A stretch of 64,000 nt of DNA from NCBI GenBank assembly GCA_030062745.1, contig CP099849.1, forward strand, positions 10,080,144-10,144,143. The letters are read 5' to 3'. Source of the DNA: Capitulum mitella. Taxonomy: Eukaryota; Arthropoda; Thecostraca; Pollicipedomorpha; Pollicipedidae. The notes beneath the pieces were generated by a model. The model was not told where the DNA came from and did not search any database. It was given only the letters and a program-made list of their open reading frames with translations. Positions 60,394 to 64,000 of this stretch are shown here, one piece after another; positions within the stretch are counted from its first letter, which is position 1, and every line of letters starts with the position of its first letter. The position numbers and the translations under genes were made by a program.

Positions 60394-60560
60394 CACGGCC
60401 AGAGCCACCTGTCACTCTCTGCCGGGTACAGTGCGGCCAGAACGACCGCTCACTCTCTGCCGGGCACAGCACGGCCACAACGACCAGTCACTCTCTGTCA
60501 GCCACAGCACGGACAGAACGATCTGTCACTATCTGCCAGGTACGGTACGGCCAGGGCGAC
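60394..60560. repeat. 38-bp minisatellite, about four copies, in neuroligin intron
   Basis: Units of AACGACC(G/A)(C/G)TCACTCTCTG followed by a CCGGGCACAGCACGGCC-like part. The array ends within about 15 bp of the neuroligin exon acceptor and reaches a poly-G run near 60600. Confidence 0.8.
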
Positions 60561-62868
60561 GGGACAACACCGGGGGCAGGGTAAATGTAACCGACGGGGG
60601 GGGGGGGGGGCACAACACCGACGGAGACAGGGTAAATGTCCGCTAAACACGACACGAACGAATAGGTGGGTCATAGTCTAAAGCTATACTGACTTTGGCA
60701 CTTCACTATCAGAGATGCAAATTATGCGCAAACGGCTCGCAATGTGTTACCAAGCAACTCTGAGATGCGTGCTGAGCGAGGGCAATACGTATGTCGTATG
60801 TCAGTGTCAGTATGGCCGTATGTCAGTTTCCGAGAGGCAGTTTACACAAGGTTGGCGTGGATGATGGCATTGCTTAGCTATGATCTCGGCTGAAAAGCAA
60901 CATCTCTTGTTTCATAAATGCCAGCATCAAGCTTCTACAGAAAAAATTGGGTCATCATTAACCACCTTGTACCTTCTTTTCACGCAGGACAGGAATGGGC
61001 GCAGATGAAAGATAAGGTGTCTTCCGCGCACCAACACAGTTTCAAACCGGCAGGCTCGCCTGCTAAACATAAAACTTCCATTCGCATTAAGGCAAGGACA
61101 TTGATTAATGTGGTACGTTTAGGATAATGCACACAGTCCATTCTGTAGCCTTAATGACTCCATACGCGTCAGCCCCATTTTGCAGGAGTCTGTGTCTGTG
61201 TAGTAACGTCAGTCGGAGTGATCCATCCCAAAACCCGTCAGCAGACGTTGTTCTGCGACTCTGCTGACTCTAATCTTTATCTGTCTCTGCTGACTCTAAT
61301 CTCAGACAGCCTGGATCTCGGCAGCAGACACTGTTCTATGACTCCGTGACTCTGCTGTGTCTGTTCTGCAGCTTAGGGCGAGGTGAGTTGTCCCAAATTT
61401 CGTCGGCAAACGACATTGTTCTGCGTCGGGAACAGTGTCTGAGGAATTCTCGGCCTCGTCATCAGCAAATTATCGGCCTGATTAGGCAGTTACGGGGCTG
61501 GAGCCGCCGTCAAACCGCGGACGTCGATCTGTAACGGGAAATCGGACGGCAGAACCTACCGGTGTCGAACCTCTTCGCTCTGATCGGAGTAGCTGCCTGT
61601 GTCGCGCGGGCCGCAGACAGTGACAGTGTTGTTGCCTATGACGATCGTTCCATTGATCTCAACCGACGGAACAAAACGAACAGACACATTCGTTCAGGCA
61701 CAGCCTGGAGTCTTCGAGAACATTGCGGGAATTGCTGCGGAGTTCGACTCCTTGGGGCTGTGCCGCTGGACGACAGGAAGATACGTAACCAAGCCGGAAA
61801 ACAGCTCGGTCATTTCGGACCCAGAAAACCAGATCCATCGAACTGCCCGACACCGAAATCAGCCAGAGTAGGACAAATGACATTCTAGATGACTCTTGCT
61901 CCTAATTCTGAAGATCAAGGTAGCTGCCTCTGGCGGGTCATATGTAACGACGTTAAATTCACCACCTGCAATGCTTTAACCCCAGCACTCCCGGGTGTCA
62001 TCTAGAATCGCCGTTCGCTTACCCTGGGGAGAGGGGTTCTCAAAACCCCCCAAGATCTCGTGAACCAAGAATGCCATGGAGATGAGAGTAATACCAGTCG
62101 AAAGCTCGTCAAATTTTATGAAGAATGAACGCATATTTATTGCCTCTGAGTCCGTGTTTCAGGGTCGCGAAGTCAAACGTCATGTCATTTCATGTCATGA
62201 CGTCCAAAATCGTTGGGCAATAAAAGCAAACATGACGTACCTATAAACTGAGTAGTGGACAGTCCCGAAAGGGCTAGGAAAGTTTTTTTTATTGTCAAAA
62301 ACTAATCCGCTTTTCCTCAGACCAAGTCAGGTCAGGTCGACAGCCATTGAAATGCAATGCTGATTTGTTATGAAACCGGCACTCAAGTAAAGTTATTTAA
62401 AGCATACTCTCTGCAGTAACCATCGCGAATTTCAGTCGCATACGGCAACTTTTACGAGAAAAAAGATTAATGAAGGCCACCTGAGGTCCTATCAGCCCAG
62501 CTACGGCCAGATCTTACAACATTCGTATCTCCTGGTTGAGTAAAGCTACGAATATCAAACAAACGTCATTTAATCGCTACAGTCATGTTACCGTGTTCTT
62601 GAATGACATGAAAGTCAAGAACAAGTCAGTTCAGGTCAGGATAAGAACGACAGCAGGCAACATGTATCTGTCTCGTTCGAAACATCACGGTGCCACAGAA
62701 CAAAACCAAGTATTGATATACGTCTACGATAATAAAAACAGACTGAGGTCACTAATAAAATAGCTCTCACGATCAATACAGTAATGCAAGGTCAACATAG
62801 GCCTAACTGAAAATTGCATCTCAGAAACAAACCAATGTACATATATGAAACCAACTCTATACGTTGTC
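60561..62868. other. Probable neuroligin intron or intergenic DNA
   Basis: No further neuroligin exon was recognised on the minus strand. A plus-strand frame at 61599-61871 (90 residues) is unusually peptide-like (VFENIAGIAAEFDSLGLC, RWTTGRYVTKPENSSVI), but I cannot assign it. A CTGCTGACTCTAATCT repeat lies near 61.26 kb. Confidence 0.4.
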
Positions 62869-62872
62869 TTAA

Positions 62873-63744
62873 CCCGCGCACGACCGTCCGTCGGTTTCGA
62901 ACATGCGCGACTGGAGGGGGGGGGGCAGTTGTCCGCCCCACCTCTAACTCACGAACGGTTGGTCGCACGATAAACATAAGCATACCGTGGAAAGCTTGTG
63001 ACGAGTAGAGCTCGAAACTGGTCTCATTTTCAGCTTTAGATAATATGTAAGCAATTTACGCCCTATATATGTTTTCTCATAGCCAGCTCCATGAGACCGA
63101 GAAATGGCCTGAATCTCAAGGGCTGTGACTAATAACGCATAGGTAAAGGCACCAACGCACAAGTAAAGGTCTGCGGATGCCGACACATGTCTAATTTCTC
63201 AGATTTGTTAAATATATACGCCCAAACGCTGAGTTAAAGACACGGCAATTCTCGCGCCAGCCTTCGGCCTGCGCCGCTGCCATATGCAGTGAGAAATTGA
63301 CGGCAACTAATTTTAGCGTTCCTTTATTTTCGCGAAAAAAGACTATCTATGTAAATTTCATTGATCTTAGTGGTTCTTGTGATGATTTTTCATGCTTAAA
63401 TTTTGGAAAAATTGACTTTAGGTCAATGACCCAGCAAATTCCGAAAAGTCTGAGATAGCAGATTTGTTGCATCTATCACGATCATTAATCCCTGAAAGTA
63501 TTATTGAGATGTCTTGTTTTGCGAAAAAGTTAGAGGGCGCTAAAACTTTTTGGACATAGGTCTGTTTGACCTGATCTAGGTCAGGCACCTGACCTGACCT
63601 GACGTCAAAATTTTGACACGAGATATAAAAATAATGAAGCAAAAAGTACACAAAGTTTCGTGGCTCTGTGTTTGTTTGTTCTCTCGCAATCCCAGAAAAA
63701 CCTCAGCAGGGGGGCGCTCAACTGCCCCCCCAGTCGAGTACGGT
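62873..63744 (+). mobile_element. F2 MITE copy D, diverged
   Basis: Left terminus CCCGCGCACGACCG after TTAA (62869-62872); right terminus CAGTCGAGTACGGT before TTAA (63745-63748). About 870 bp, shorter than copies A-C through internal loss. It is an independent insertion with different flanks. Confidence 0.8.
63420..63432. promoter_or_regulatory. EcRE-like IR-1 in F2 copy D
   Basis: AGGTCA-A-TGACCC, one base from the palindromic consensus AGGTCAATGACCT. It occupies the same place in the element as in copies A-C. Confidence 0.4.
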
Positions 63745-64000
63745 TTAAAACATTTCATGTTTTAAGACAACGACGTCTGAAGTGAAATACTACGGCGTCT
63801 AAAGTGGCAAGTGACCTTTGAGATGATATCAGGTCAGTCAGGATATCAGATCACGCCGCAAAAGCTCATGGCATTTCAAATCCTTTATGTGCATACACTG
63901 AAAGGCACACTTATCATTTCCCACCAGAAGTAAATGACAAATGTATTTCATACCCATTTTGTCGTACGTTCGATTTTGTAACCAAATGACCTGATCTCAG

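Noticed and set aside
1-64000. Retrovirus-like or other virus-derived elements, CRISPR arrays, rRNA genes
   Set aside because: No polymerase, integrase, capsid or terminal-repeat signature was recognised, and no regularly spaced array or rRNA sequence. The repeats are short non-autonomous DNA elements and a SINE.

Overview
The window is arthropod nuclear DNA, most likely from a crustacean. The case rests on Rebers-Riddiford (RR) cuticle proteins, an MsrB protein closest to fly SelR as I recall it, and an insect-type neuroligin. A barnacle is a plausible guess (GC-rich coding, many TTAA-flanked MITEs), but the sequence alone does not prove it. Genes are spliced, and no virus-derived element was recognised.

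Layout. 1-13.1 kb: no supportable gene; a truncated MITE, an inverted-repeat (foldback) element, minisatellites and GC-rich non-coding DNA. 13.1-17.7 kb (+): a complete methionine-R-sulfoxide reductase B gene in three exons, with two possible acceptors for the last exon. 17.7-23.6 kb: an old MITE and AT-rich intergenic DNA. 23.6-56 kb (+): a tandem array of eight RR-2 cuticle protein genes plus four broken first-exon copies. 58.3-60.4 kb (-): the last three exons of a neuroligin gene, whose 5' part lies beyond the window. 60.4-64 kb: neuroligin intron or intergenic DNA with a MITE.

Each cuticle gene has the same plan: a CCAAT-like motif, a TCAAGGTCA-like (FTZ-F1-type) motif, an ATAAAA box, an initiator-like CCAGTC, a short leader, and a tiny exon 1 coding only Met-Lys. 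A 0.46-0.78 kb intron follows, then one exon with the rest of the signal peptide and the RR-2 domain. The array consists of two copies of a ~13.3 kb block (genes 1-4 and 5-8). Block A has gained a 1.2 kb MITE and block B an extra 3.53 kb gene unit. Flank comparison shows that genes 4 and 5 are chimeras made by unequal crossing-over inside exon 2. Exon 2 is almost identical in all eight genes although the introns differ, which points to gene conversion.

Three kinds of non-autonomous DNA transposon shape the locus. Two related families (F1 and F2 here) have CCC-starting termini and TTAA target duplications, as in piggyBac. One F1 copy is nested in F2, and the same array holds the matching empty sites. 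F2 sits just upstream of genes 2, 5 and 6 and carries an inverted-repeat AGGTCA-N-TGACCC motif like an ecdysone response element. A third, hAT-like MITE lies in the introns of genes 3 and 7. An F1 terminus is fused to the intron of a broken copy at a 10-bp microhomology, which explains how that copy lost its coding exon.
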